From Methylobacteriaceae bacterium (lineage in GTDB: Bacteria; Pseudomonadota; Alphaproteobacteria; Rhizobiales; Beijerinckiaceae): a DNA stretch of 64,000 nucleotides. Numbering within the stretch: position 1 is the stretch's first letter; the number at the start of each line of letters is the position of its first letter. Position numbers and translations under genes: made by a program. The stretch spans positions 3,662 through 67,661 of the forward strand of contig JACKJE010000016.1 of the NCBI GenBank assembly GCA_020638135.1, read 5' to 3'. This document shows, piece by piece, positions 44,206 to 52,128 of this stretch. The notes under the pieces are model-generated. The model was given only the letters and a program-made list of their open reading frames with translations. It had not been told where the DNA came from and ran no database searches.

Positions 44206-44616
44206 TTACTTCACGAACTCGAGCGTCTTGAACGACGTCATCTTGCCTCTGGCCTTGCCGGAGGCGTCGCGTTGCACGCCGGTCGCGGTCGTGATCTTCA
44301 CCTTCTTGCCGATCATGGAGCGCGGCATTCCCTGCTTTTCGACCCAGGGGGCGCAGGCCTTGGCCTCGCAGAGCCCGGTCTCCTCGGCTTTCGCGGTCTT
44401 GATCGTCAGATAGCAATTGTCGCCGCACTCGAATTTCCGGATCGCGCCTTCGAGCGTCTTGGTGGCGGCGATTGCTTTCGCGCTGAGCTTCTTCGGTTTC
44501 TTCTTGATGATCCGAAAGGACTGCGTCGGCGCGTCGGGCGCGGGCTGGCGTGTCTGCGCCTGCGAGCCGCCTGCGAACGCAAGTGCGAGAACGGCGGCGA
44601 AAATCTGTACCTTCAT
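44206..44616 (-). CDS. secreted protein, unknown function, four-cysteine
   Basis: A 136-residue protein with a signal peptide (MKVQIFAAVLALAFAGGSQA), a Pro-rich and then Lys-rich part (FRIIKKKPKKLSAKAIAATK), and a small domain with four cysteines: FECGDNCYLTIKT and GLCEAKACAPWV. It ends with a basic segment IGKKVKITTATGVQR. No family is recognised with confidence. ATG 44616 has a GGGGGGAGAC site. It converges on the ABC ATPase gene with 2 bp between stops. Confidence 0.7.
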   Translation of the reverse strand: MKVQIFAAVLALAFAGGSQAQTRQPAPDAPTQSFRIIKKKPKKLSAKAIAATKTLEGAIRKFECGDNCYLTIKTAKAEETGLCEAKACAPWVEKQGMPRSMIGKKVKITTATGVQRDASGKARGKMTSFKTLEFVK

Positions 44617-44642
44617 GTCTCCCCCCGGCGACGATCTACGCA

Positions 44643-44673
44643 AGAAAACGGGCGCGGCTGGCCGGCCGCGCCC
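44643..44673 (-). terminator. terminator of the helix-hairpin-helix gene
   Basis: A 9-bp perfect stem GGGCGCGGC/GCCGCGCCC (44650-44658 with 44665-44673) lies just below the gene. On the minus strand it is followed by GTTTTCTTG, a U-rich tail. Confidence 0.85.
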
Positions 44674-44690
44674 ATCATATGGGGGTTCGA

Positions 44691-45210
44691 TCAGAACTTC
44701 ACGAGGTCCTTGATCGCGGCTTCCGCATTCGACGGCACGACGCCGCGCTTCACGAAATCGTCCCAGTTCTTGAACTTGCCCTTGGCGCGGGCCTCGATGA
44801 TCGCCTTGGCGCGCGCCGGTCCGATCTGCGGCAGCTTGTCGAGATCGTCGGCGCTGGCCGTGTTGAGATCGATCTTCTTGCCGGTCATCGCAGCGGGAGC
44901 AGCTGCAGGCTTGGCGGCGGCGGCAGGCTTGGCAGGCGCGGCCGCCTTGGCGGCAGGCGCGGCAGGCGCTGCGGCGGGCTTCGCGGGTTCCACCGCCTTG
45001 GCTGCGGGCTTGGCAGGCGCCGCGGCGGGTTTGGCGGGTTCTGCAGCCTTGGCCGCGGGCTTGGCGGCTGGTTTGGCCGGCTCGGCCGCCTTGCCGGCGG
45101 CCGGCGGCCTTGAGCGGATTGGAGGTCGCCGGCTGGGTCGCCTGCGCGAAGGCGGCGCCGGTGGTCAGCGCCGCGAACAGGGTGGCGGCAATCAATTTGC
45201 GAGCAATCAT
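44691..45210 (-). pseudogene. secreted ComEA-like helix-hairpin-helix protein, one frameshift
   Basis: A gene of about 172 codons if one extra base near 45100-45112 is removed. A signal peptide (MIARKLIAATLFAALTTGAA) leads to a low-complexity repeat of Lys-Pro-Ala-Ala units, then a helix-hairpin-helix DNA-binding domain: IDLNTASADDLDKLPQIGPA, then RAKAIIEARAKGKFKNWDDF. It resembles ComEA-type periplasmic DNA-binding domains. The break lies in a GGCCGCCGGCCGCC run, typical for a base-calling slip, and both parts are intact. The Ala/Pro/Lys linker may span the cell envelope. Confidence 0.8.
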
Positions 45211-45389
45211 GACATTCCTCGGCGCCCGGGTAGGTTGTGTCGCGCGCTCCGGGCCAGCGCGCGCAAGTTTCCCCTCCGCGCGATGCGGACGGACACGGCC
45301 ATGAAACATCCTCGCCGGCCGCGACGCAATCTCTGCCGTCGGGCGCATGAATGGCGGCTGAACGCCCAGCCGTGCCGCCACAGGCGCCC
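45211..45389. other. intergenic, no feature seen
   Basis: A 179-bp stretch between two minus-strand genes. It should contain the promoter of the helix-hairpin-helix gene, but I see no clear promoter, repeat or terminator. Confidence 0.4.
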
Positions 45390-46340
45390 TTACTGGATCG
45401 CCTGTTCGAATTCCGTGACGATCTGCGCGAACGCCTCGCCGGCCGGCGACATCATGCGATCGGGCGACCAGGCGATGTCGTAGCCGCAGACGAATTGTTC
45501 GAGCGAATAGGACAGCGCCACGATCTCCCCTCGATCGACCAACTCCCGTAGGAGGCACATCGGCGCCCAGCTCACCGCATTGCTGGAGAGAACGACGGCG
45601 CGCGCGGCAGGATAGGAATTGACGAGAATCTGCGGTTCGAAGAGACCGCTTTCCGGCAGGATGCTCCCGCTGGCGCCGAGTTCCTCGGGACGAAACGGCA
45701 GCATTTGCGGCCCCATGTGGAAGCCGACCAGCGGATAGGCCGCAATCTGGGCCGGCGTCGCTTCCGGAAACATCGCCAGGGGATGGCCGGCCCGGCAATA
45801 GAAGACATGCCGCCGGCGCGGCAATCGCCGGCACATCAGACCGCGATAGGCCGGGTCAGCTTCGGGGTCGCCCGGAATCCAGACGATGCCGATATCCGCG
45901 TCCCGCTCGCGCAATTTCCGCGCTGCGACGAGTTGGTCGTCGACCGTCAGGTGCACTTTCAGCTTGGGATACCGACGAACGAGTTCCGCGACGGCCCGCG
46001 CGACAGAAACATGCGCGGGATACATGGTCGTCGTGATCGTCAGCTCGCCGCGCTCCTTGTCGCGCAGGAGCGTGATGTCGTGCCGCAGATCGTCGAATGC
46101 TTGCAGCACGGCGTTCGCCTGCCGCAACGCCGCCTCGCCGAAGACGGTCGGCTGCACGGCGCGCGCGCTCCGGTCGAACAGCTTGACGCCGAGCGCCTCC
46201 TCGATGGTCTGCAACCGTCGCGATAACGCCGGCTGTGTCACGCCCAGAGTATCGGCCGCCTTGATGAAACTTCCGAGGCGGCCGACCACAGTGATCACCC
46301 GCGCGTCGCTTTCCGACCTCATCCCTCCCACCCCCGTCAT
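45390..46340 (-). CDS. LysR family transcriptional regulator
   Basis: A 316-residue protein with an N-terminal helix-turn-helix (GSFIKAADTLGVTQPALSRR, LQTIEEALGVKLFDR, about 24-58) and a periplasmic-binding-like effector domain. No divergent target gene exists, since the TRAP permease upstream is on the same strand with 158 bp between. It may control those genes or something distant. The effector cannot be guessed from sequence. Confidence 0.9.
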   Translation of the reverse strand: MTGVGGMRSESDARVITVVGRLGSFIKAADTLGVTQPALSRRLQTIEEALGVKLFDRSARAVQPTVFGEAALRQANAVLQAFDDLRHDITLLRDKERGELTITTTMYPAHVSVARAVAELVRRYPKLKVHLTVDDQLVAARKLRERDADIGIVWIPGDPEADPAYRGLMCRRLPRRRHVFYCRAGHPLAMFPEATPAQIAAYPLVGFHMGPQMLPFRPEELGASGSILPESGLFEPQILVNSYPAARAVVLSSNAVSWAPMCLLRELVDRGEIVALSYSLEQFVCGYDIAWSPDRMMSPAGEAFAQIVTEFEQAIQ

Positions 46341-46498
46341 GCGCCGCAGCGATCAGGAACGGACGCGGCTCCACCATCCCCGTTCAGCGCGCTCCACCGT
46401 TCATCATTATGCGTACATCAAGGACAATCAACGACATAGAGCTATGCGCAAAGGTTATCGACGGTTGCGCCAGCGCCGACGCGCCAGACCGCCATCGT

Positions 46499-47944
46499 CT
46501 ACCGTCCGCCGGTAGGAAGCGGAAGCGGCGCCATATCCAGTTGATCCGATGGCGTTTCCGGTAGAGGAATCTCGATCCGCTCCGGCGCCGGCGCGACGAT
46601 GGGCGCCGGCTTGTCGAGTTGATGCGTCAGCTCCGGCCAAACGAAAGTCGCAGTCACGACCGCCGCCAGCGCCGCGAGAAAAGGCGCGACCGCACGCGCG
46701 ATCGCCGCTGTCGTCGCAGCGACGTCCTTCGCCGCGCGCGACATCATTATGGAATAGCCGAGCGGCGGCGTCAGAAAGCTCGCCTGCAGCGTCAGCGCCG
46801 TGAGCGCGGCGACCCAGGCTGCGTCCGGCGCGCGCATCAGCGCGCCCGGCATGACGATCGGCACGACCACGAAAACGATCTCGAAGGCGTCGAGCACGAG
46901 CGCGGAAGCCGCCATGATCAAGAGCAGCGCCAGGACGGCGCCGGTCGCGCCGCCCGCCGCGGAGGCAAGCAGGTCGCTCGCAAGCCGGTCGGTCCCGAGT
47001 ACGCGCAGAACGAGCGTGAAGGTCGTCGCGGCGACGAGCAGCGCGAACAGGGCGCCGGAAATCGCCAGCGTGTTGCGCAATATCTCCTTCAGGGCGTCGA
47101 CAGTCAGGGCGCGCGCGAAAACGCCAGCCGCCAGCAGCGCGACGCAACCGGTGGCGGCGGCCTCCACGGCATAGAACAGGCCGCTCGCCACGCCGCCGAG
47201 CAGGACGAGGACAGACAGCGCGCACAGCGCCGCAACCACCGCCTCCCGCTTGGCGAGCGGCGGCTCTTTCTCCCGCGCCTCGCCCCGGCCCGCGCCCACG
47301 AACGCCACGAGCGCCCAGAGCGCCAGCGTCAAACCGGCAGGGACCAGCGCGGCGCGAAAAACGTCCTGCGTGTTGACGATCCGCACCGACGCATGGGTCG
47401 CGCGCGCCGCGATGGAATGGGCGTTCAGCATGGCGTCGCCGAGAAACAGCAGGACGAGCGACGGCGGAATGGCGACGCCGAGCGTGCTGGCGGCCGCGAC
47501 CAGCGCGACGCGTTCGGCCGGCGGAACGCCCGCCCGCGCCAGCAGCGGCGCGACGCCGCGCGACAGCATGGCGACGCTCGCGCCGACCGAGCCGTTCATC
47601 GGCGCGACCAGCGCCCCGATGGCCAGCGCGGAAAGACGCTGGGCCGCAGCGCTGTTGCGCCCCAGCGCCGAGCCCGTGCGGAACAGGCTCTCCACCAGCG
47701 GCAGCCGGTTCATTGTCGCGCCCATCATCACGAACAGCGGCAGCGCCTGTAAGAGATCGCCCTCGAGCAGCGCCTGCAGCCGTGCGCCGAGCGCCTGCAG
47801 CAGCGCCGCATCGCCGCCGCTCGCGACGACGAACAAGGCGCCGAGCCCTGCCGCGCCGATCAGCACGAGAAAGGCCGGCAGGCCGGTCGCCAGCATGACG
47901 CCGGCGACCAGCGGGAACAGCGCAACGCCGACCCAGGCGTTCAT
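46499..47944 (-). CDS. TRAP transporter large permease (DctM type)
   Basis: A 481-residue integral membrane protein with about 12 hydrophobic helices and the DctM-type motif series (ATGLPAFLVLIGAAGLGALF, FVMMGATMNRLPLVESLFRT, AASTLGVAIPPSLVLL). It ends in a proline-rich hydrophilic tail of about 45 residues. With DctQ it would import organic acids using an ion gradient. No DctP substrate-binding gene is next to it. The start ATG 47944 overlaps the DctQ stop by 4 bp. Confidence 0.85.
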   Translation of the reverse strand: MNAWVGVALFPLVAGVMLATGLPAFLVLIGAAGLGALFVVASGGDAALLQALGARLQALLEGDLLQALPLFVMMGATMNRLPLVESLFRTGSALGRNSAAAQRLSALAIGALVAPMNGSVGASVAMLSRGVAPLLARAGVPPAERVALVAAASTLGVAIPPSLVLLFLGDAMLNAHSIAARATHASVRIVNTQDVFRAALVPAGLTLALWALVAFVGAGRGEAREKEPPLAKREAVVAALCALSVLVLLGGVASGLFYAVEAAATGCVALLAAGVFARALTVDALKEILRNTLAISGALFALLVAATTFTLVLRVLGTDRLASDLLASAAGGATGAVLALLLIMAASALVLDAFEIVFVVVPIVMPGALMRAPDAAWVAALTALTLQASFLTPPLGYSIMMSRAAKDVAATTAAIARAVAPFLAALAAVVTATFVWPELTHQLDKPAPIVAPAPERIEIPLPETPSDQLDMAPLPLPTGGR

Positions 47945-48441
47945 GCGCTCTCGTCTTCCGGATCGCGCACAGCGGCGGACAGGTCGACGAGCGCCTGCGC
48001 CGCGACCAGCGCCGCCAGCGCGATGACGGCGAGCTTGATGAAGAAATAGCCGGGATTGTTGGTTTCCGGAAAGCGCTCGAGGACCAGCAGCGACCGCCAC
48101 GCGTCGCGGCCGTAGACCATCATGACGAAGATCGACCAGGGCAGCGCGATGAAGGCCGCGCCGGCCGCGGCGACCCAACGGCGCGTCCGCGCCCCCAGGC
48201 TGCGGGCGAAAAAGTCGGCGCGCAGATGCGTTCCCGCGCGACTCGCCGCCGTCAGCGCGATCGCGATGAACAGCGCAAACAGCCATTGTCCGAGATCATT
48301 GGCCTCGCGCGAGCAGCAGCGCACGGCGTCGCGCAGCGGCCATTGCGCGCTGAGCAGCAGCACGACCGGCAGCGCCAGCCATTTGCCGGCTTCCTCGATC
48401 CGCCCGACGAGGCGATCGAGGACCTCCGCGACCCCATCCAT
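47941..48441 (-). CDS. TRAP transporter small permease (DctQ type)
   Basis: A 166-residue membrane protein with four predicted helices (ALPVVLLLSAQWPL, LGQWLFALFIAIALTAAS, AAAGAAFIALPWSIFVMMVY, GYFFIKLAVIALAALVAAQ) and the conserved HLRADFFA segment of DctQ proteins. It forms a tight unit with the large permease. It is divergent from the NitT/TauT ATPase gene over 114 bp. Confidence 0.85.
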   Translation of the reverse strand: MDGVAEVLDRLVGRIEEAGKWLALPVVLLLSAQWPLRDAVRCCSREANDLGQWLFALFIAIALTAASRAGTHLRADFFARSLGARTRRWVAAAGAAFIALPWSIFVMMVYGRDAWRSLLVLERFPETNNPGYFFIKLAVIALAALVAAQALVDLSAAVRDPEDESA

Positions 48442-48555
48442 CGCTTCATTCTCCCAATGTTCAGACTAAGCTATGACCCAAGGCCCCGGCAATGCGCGCC
48501 GTCTTGCGCCGGGCGCGCCGATCGGCCAACGTGCGACCCCATCTCGCCGGGCCCT

Positions 48556-49380
48556 ATGCCGCAGACCAACGCAACCCCCGATCCCGCCGTCAGCCTCGAG
48601 CGCGTGACCGTCGCCTTCGGCGCGGGCGCCGCGCGCTACGTCGCGGTCGCCGACGCAGATCTCGCCGTCGGGACGAGTGAGTTCGTCGCCATTGTTGGGC
48701 CAACCGGCTGCGGCAAGTCGACACTGCTCAATGTCGTCGCCGGCCTGCTGAAACCGGCCGGAGGCAGCGCGCGCGTGCAGGGCGCCGAAGTCTCCGGCGT
48801 CATGGCGCCCTGCGGCTATCTCTTCCAGCAGGACGCGCTCATGCCGTGGAAGACGGCGCGCGACAATGTCGCCGTCGCGCTCGAGCCCAAGGGCGTCGCC
48901 CGCGCCGAGGCGCTCGCGCGCGCGCAAGGCTGGTTGGCGAAAGTCGGGCTCGCCCTCTTCGGCGACCGCTATCCGCACCAGCTCTCCGGCGGCCAGCGCA
49001 AGCGCGTCGCGCTGGCGCAGATGCTGATCCGCGATCCGCAGATCCTGCTGATGGACGAACCCTTCGGACCGCTCGACGCGCAGACCCGCGCGCTGATGGG
49101 CGATCTGCTGCTCGATCTCTGGTCGGCGGACCGCAAGGCGGTTCTCTTCGTCACGCACGATCTCGAAGAGGCGATCGCGCTCGCCGATCGCGTCGTCGTC
49201 ATGTCGGCCGGCCCCGCCGCGCGTATCGTCGCCGAGCACGCGATCGACCTGCCGCGCCCGCGCGAAATCAACGAAATCCGCCTCGATCCGAAGTTCCACA
49301 CGATCCAGCGCGCGATCTGGAACGACCTGCGCGAGGAAGTGCTGAAGACCTATCAGGCGCAGGCGGGAGGCGCGGCGTGA
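48556..49380 (+). CDS. NitT/TauT-type ABC transporter ATP-binding protein
   Basis: A 274-residue ATPase. Walker A GPTGCGKST, Q-loop FQQDALMPWKT, signature HQLSGGQRKRVALAQ, Walker B ILLMDEPFGPLD and the switch His in VTHDLEEA are all present. The wording (LFQQDALMPWKTARDNV) is that of the nitrate/sulfonate/taurine family (TauB/SsuB). It overlaps the permease by 4 bp. ATG 48556 is used; the open frame upstream has no similarity. Confidence 0.92.
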   Translation: MPQTNATPDPAVSLERVTVAFGAGAARYVAVADADLAVGTSEFVAIVGPTGCGKSTLLNVVAGLLKPAGGSARVQGAEVSGVMAPCGYLFQQDALMPWKTARDNVAVALEPKGVARAEALARAQGWLAKVGLALFGDRYPHQLSGGQRKRVALAQMLIRDPQILLMDEPFGPLDAQTRALMGDLLLDLWSADRKAVLFVTHDLEEAIALADRVVVMSAGPAARIVAEHAIDLPRPREINEIRLDPKFHTIQRAIWNDLREEVLKTYQAQAGGAA

Positions 49381-50162
49381 ATCGCTCCACACTCCTCGCC
49401 TGGCAGGTCGGCGTCGCGGTCGCCCTGCTCGCGATCTGGCACGTCGGATCGAGCGTGCCGATCTTCGGCTTCTACTTCATGCCGAAATTCTTTTTTTCCA
49501 CGCCGGCGGACGTGCTCGGGCGCGTATGGAAGATGTTCGTGACCGGCGTCGTCTGGCGCCATCTGTGGATCACGCTGACCGAAACCGCGCTCGCCTTCGT
49601 CATCGGCTCGGTGGCGGGCGCCGGCATCGGCTTCTGGTTCGCGCGCAAGCCGAAGCTCGCGGCCATCTTCGATCCCTTCCTGAAAGCCGCCAATTCGCTG
49701 CCGCGCGTCGTGCTGGCGCCGATCTTCATGCTGTGGTTTGGGCTCGGCGTGTGGTCCAAGGTCGCGCTCGGCGTCACGCTCGTCTTCTTCATCGTCTTCT
49801 TCAACGTCTATCAGGGCCTGCGCGAGACCTCGCCGGTCGTGCTCGCCAACGCCCGCATGCTCGGCATGAACGACCGCCAGCTGATGCGCCACGTCTACTG
49901 GCCGTCGACGCTCACCTGGGTCTTCTCCTCGCTGCACGCCTCGGTCGGTTTCGCGCTGGTCGGCGCCGTCGTCGGCGAATATCTGGGCGCGGCGGCGGGG
50001 CTGGGCTATCTCATTCACGAGGCCGAAGGCGTATTCGACGTGACCGGCGTCTTCGCCGGCATGATCGTGCTCGCGCTCTTCGTCATCGCCATCGACTGGG
50101 CGGTGACATCGATCGAAAACCGGCTGCTGGTCTGGCGCCCGCAGCCGCATCAACAAAGCTGA
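49377..50162 (+). CDS. NitT/TauT-type ABC transporter permease
   Basis: A 261-residue inner-membrane protein with about six helices and the cytoplasmic EAA loop (ETSPVVLANARMLGMNDRQL, then RHVYWPSTLTWVFSSL). It has the standard FKAANSLPRVVLAPIFMLWF segment of SsuC/TauC permeases. The GTG start overlaps the ATPase stop (GTGA), and the binding protein follows after 11 bp, so it is one operon. Confidence 0.92.
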   Translation: MNRSTLLAWQVGVAVALLAIWHVGSSVPIFGFYFMPKFFFSTPADVLGRVWKMFVTGVVWRHLWITLTETALAFVIGSVAGAGIGFWFARKPKLAAIFDPFLKAANSLPRVVLAPIFMLWFGLGVWSKVALGVTLVFFIVFFNVYQGLRETSPVVLANARMLGMNDRQLMRHVYWPSTLTWVFSSLHASVGFALVGAVVGEYLGAAAGLGYLIHEAEGVFDVTGVFAGMIVLALFVIAIDWAVTSIENRLLVWRPQPHQQS

Positions 50163-50173
50163 GGAAACATCCC

Positions 50174-51193
50174 ATGAAGAAGCATATGCTGCTCGGCGCC
50201 TTCGCCGCTCTCGCCTTTACCGCCACCGCCGCGCTCGCGCAGGTCGCGGGCATCGAGAAGCCCAAGCTCGTCATCGGCGTCGGCGGCAAGTCGCTGCTCT
50301 ACTATCTGCCGCTGACGATCGCAGAGAAGAAGGGCTACTTCAAGGAACAGGGCCTCGACGCCGAGATCATCGATTTCGCCGGCGGCGCCAAGAGCCTGCA
50401 GGCGCTGATCGGCGGCTCGGTCGATATCGTCGCCGGCGCCTACGAGCATACGATCCACATGCAGGCCAAGGGCCAGGACATCCGCGCGACCGTCGATCTC
50501 GGCCGTTATCCCGGCATCGTCATCGCGCTGCGCAAGGACGTGAAATACGACAAGCCCTCCGACCTCAAGGGCCTGAAGATCGGCGTCACCGCGCCGGGCT
50601 CCTCGACCAACATGCTCGCCAAATTCTTCCTCGCCAAGAACGGCCTCTCGCCCGACGACGCGTCGTGGATCGGCGTCGGCGGCGCGGCCTCCGCCGTGGC
50701 GGCTATCCGCAACAAGCAGGTCGACGGCGTCTCGCATCTCGAACCCGTCATCACCATGCTCGAGCAGACCGGCGATATCAAAATCGTCGCCGACACGCGC
50801 ACGGAAGCCGGAACGCGCGCCCTGTTCGGCGGCGAGAATCCGGCCGCCGTCATCTACACGAAGAAGGCCTTCATCGACGCCAATCCGAACACCGTGCAGG
50901 CGATCGTCAACGCCGAATACAAGGCGCTGCAATGGTTGAAGACGGCGAGCGCCGAGGATGTGGCGAGCCTCGTGCCGGAAAACTACCTGCTCGGCGACAG
51001 GAAGCTCTACATGGCCGCCTTCCAGTCCTCGCGCGCCTCCTATTCGCAGACCGGCCTGATCGACCCCGCAGGCATGAAGAGCGCCCTCGACATGCTCGCG
51101 CAATTCACGCCCGACCTGAAGAGCGCCAAGATCGACCTCGGCGCGACCTTCGACGACCGCTTTGCCAAGAAGGCGGCCGAGAGCGTGAAGTAA
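50174..51193 (+). CDS. NitT/TauT-type ABC transporter substrate-binding protein
   Basis: A 339-residue periplasmic protein with a signal peptide (cleavage near AALAQVAG, residue 22). It has the two-lobed SsuA/NMT1-like fold: PLTIAEKKGYFKEQGLDAEI, GGAKSLQALIGGSVDIVAGA, KIGVTAPGSSTNMLAKFFLA. It could bind sulfonates, nitrate, or pyrimidine precursors; the following pdxY is separated by a repeat, so it gives no firm clue. ATG 50174 has GAGGAAACATCCC. Confidence 0.9.
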   Translation: MKKHMLLGAFAALAFTATAALAQVAGIEKPKLVIGVGGKSLLYYLPLTIAEKKGYFKEQGLDAEIIDFAGGAKSLQALIGGSVDIVAGAYEHTIHMQAKGQDIRATVDLGRYPGIVIALRKDVKYDKPSDLKGLKIGVTAPGSSTNMLAKFFLAKNGLSPDDASWIGVGGAASAVAAIRNKQVDGVSHLEPVITMLEQTGDIKIVADTRTEAGTRALFGGENPAAVIYTKKAFIDANPNTVQAIVNAEYKALQWLKTASAEDVASLVPENYLLGDRKLYMAAFQSSRASYSQTGLIDPAGMKSALDMLAQFTPDLKSAKIDLGATFDDRFAKKAAESVK

Positions 51194-51201
51194 TCAGGAC
51201 C

Positions 51202-51256
51202 GCGAGCCTTCAGGCTCGCATTTCTCAGGAGAAGGATTGCGAGCCTGAAGGCTCGC
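51202..51256. repeat. twin GCGAGCC hairpins (repeat family 2, copy B)
   Basis: Same composition as the copy at 5354-5404: GCGAGCC-TTCA-GGCTCGC (51202-51219) and GCGAGCC-TGAA-GGCTCGC (51239-51256), here with a 19-bp spacer. It separates the binding protein and pdxY genes. Confidence 0.88.
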
Positions 51257-51273
51257 AGTCCAAGATTGCGACC

Positions 51274-52128
51274 ATGAACATCCTCTCGATCCAGTCCCAC
51301 GTCGTCTACGGCCATGTCGGCAATTCCGCCGCGGTCTTCGCCCTGCAGCGCCTCGGCGTCGAGGTCTGGCCGGTCCACACCGTGCAATTCTCCAATCATG
51401 CGGGCTATGGCGCGTTGCGCGGAAAGGCCTTCGACGCGGGACTGATCGACGACTGCGTGACCGGCGTCGCCGAACGCGGCGCGCTCGCCCAGTGCGACGG
51501 ACTGATCTCCGGCTATGTCGGCTCGGCCGAAACGGGCGAGGCGATCATCCGCGCCGTCCATCGCATGAAGAAGGAAAACCCGCGCGCGCTCTATTGCTGC
51601 GATCCCGTGATCGGCGACGCCGGCCCCGGCGTGTTCGTCAAGCCGGGCGTGCCTGAGTTCTTCGCGGATTCAGCCCTCGCCGTCGCCGATATCGTCACGC
51701 CCAATCATTTCGAACTGGAATGGCTGACGGCCAAGCCCATTGTCGGCATGAAGGGCTTTCGCGCCGCCATCGACGCGCTGCATGCGCGCGGACCGACGAT
51801 CGTCCTCGTCACCTCGGCCCATCTCGCCGATACGCCGGACGATTGCGTCGATCTCTTCGTCTCGTCCTTCGAGGGCGTCTTCCGCATCCGCACGCCGCGC
51901 CTGCCGGTGACGTTCAACGGCTCGGGCGACGTGGTCGCGGCCCTCTTCTTCGCCCATTGCCTGCAGACGCAATCGCCGAAGACCGCGCTCGAACGCGCCA
52001 GCGCGTCGATTTTCAGCATCCTCGAGCGCACGCACGAGGAAGGTCGCCACGAACTCATGCTGATCGAGGCGCAGGACCAACTCGTCGCGCCGACGACGAC
52101 CTTCGTCGCAGAAGAAATCACTCAGTAG
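51274..52128 (+). CDS. pdxY: pyridoxal kinase
   Basis: A 284-residue ribokinase-like enzyme that phosphorylates pyridoxal in the vitamin B6 salvage route. Its N-terminus SIQSHVVYGHVGNSAAVFAL, central YCCDPVIGDAGPGVFV and TPNHFELEWLT, and the catalytic FNGSGDVVAALFFAH (Asp as base) are all typical of PdxY/PdxK. The stop overlaps the end of the convergent AsmA gene by 7 bp. Confidence 0.93.
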   Translation: MNILSIQSHVVYGHVGNSAAVFALQRLGVEVWPVHTVQFSNHAGYGALRGKAFDAGLIDDCVTGVAERGALAQCDGLISGYVGSAETGEAIIRAVHRMKKENPRALYCCDPVIGDAGPGVFVKPGVPEFFADSALAVADIVTPNHFELEWLTAKPIVGMKGFRAAIDALHARGPTIVLVTSAHLADTPDDCVDLFVSSFEGVFRIRTPRLPVTFNGSGDVVAALFFAHCLQTQSPKTALERASASIFSILERTHEEGRHELMLIEAQDQLVAPTTTFVAEEITQ

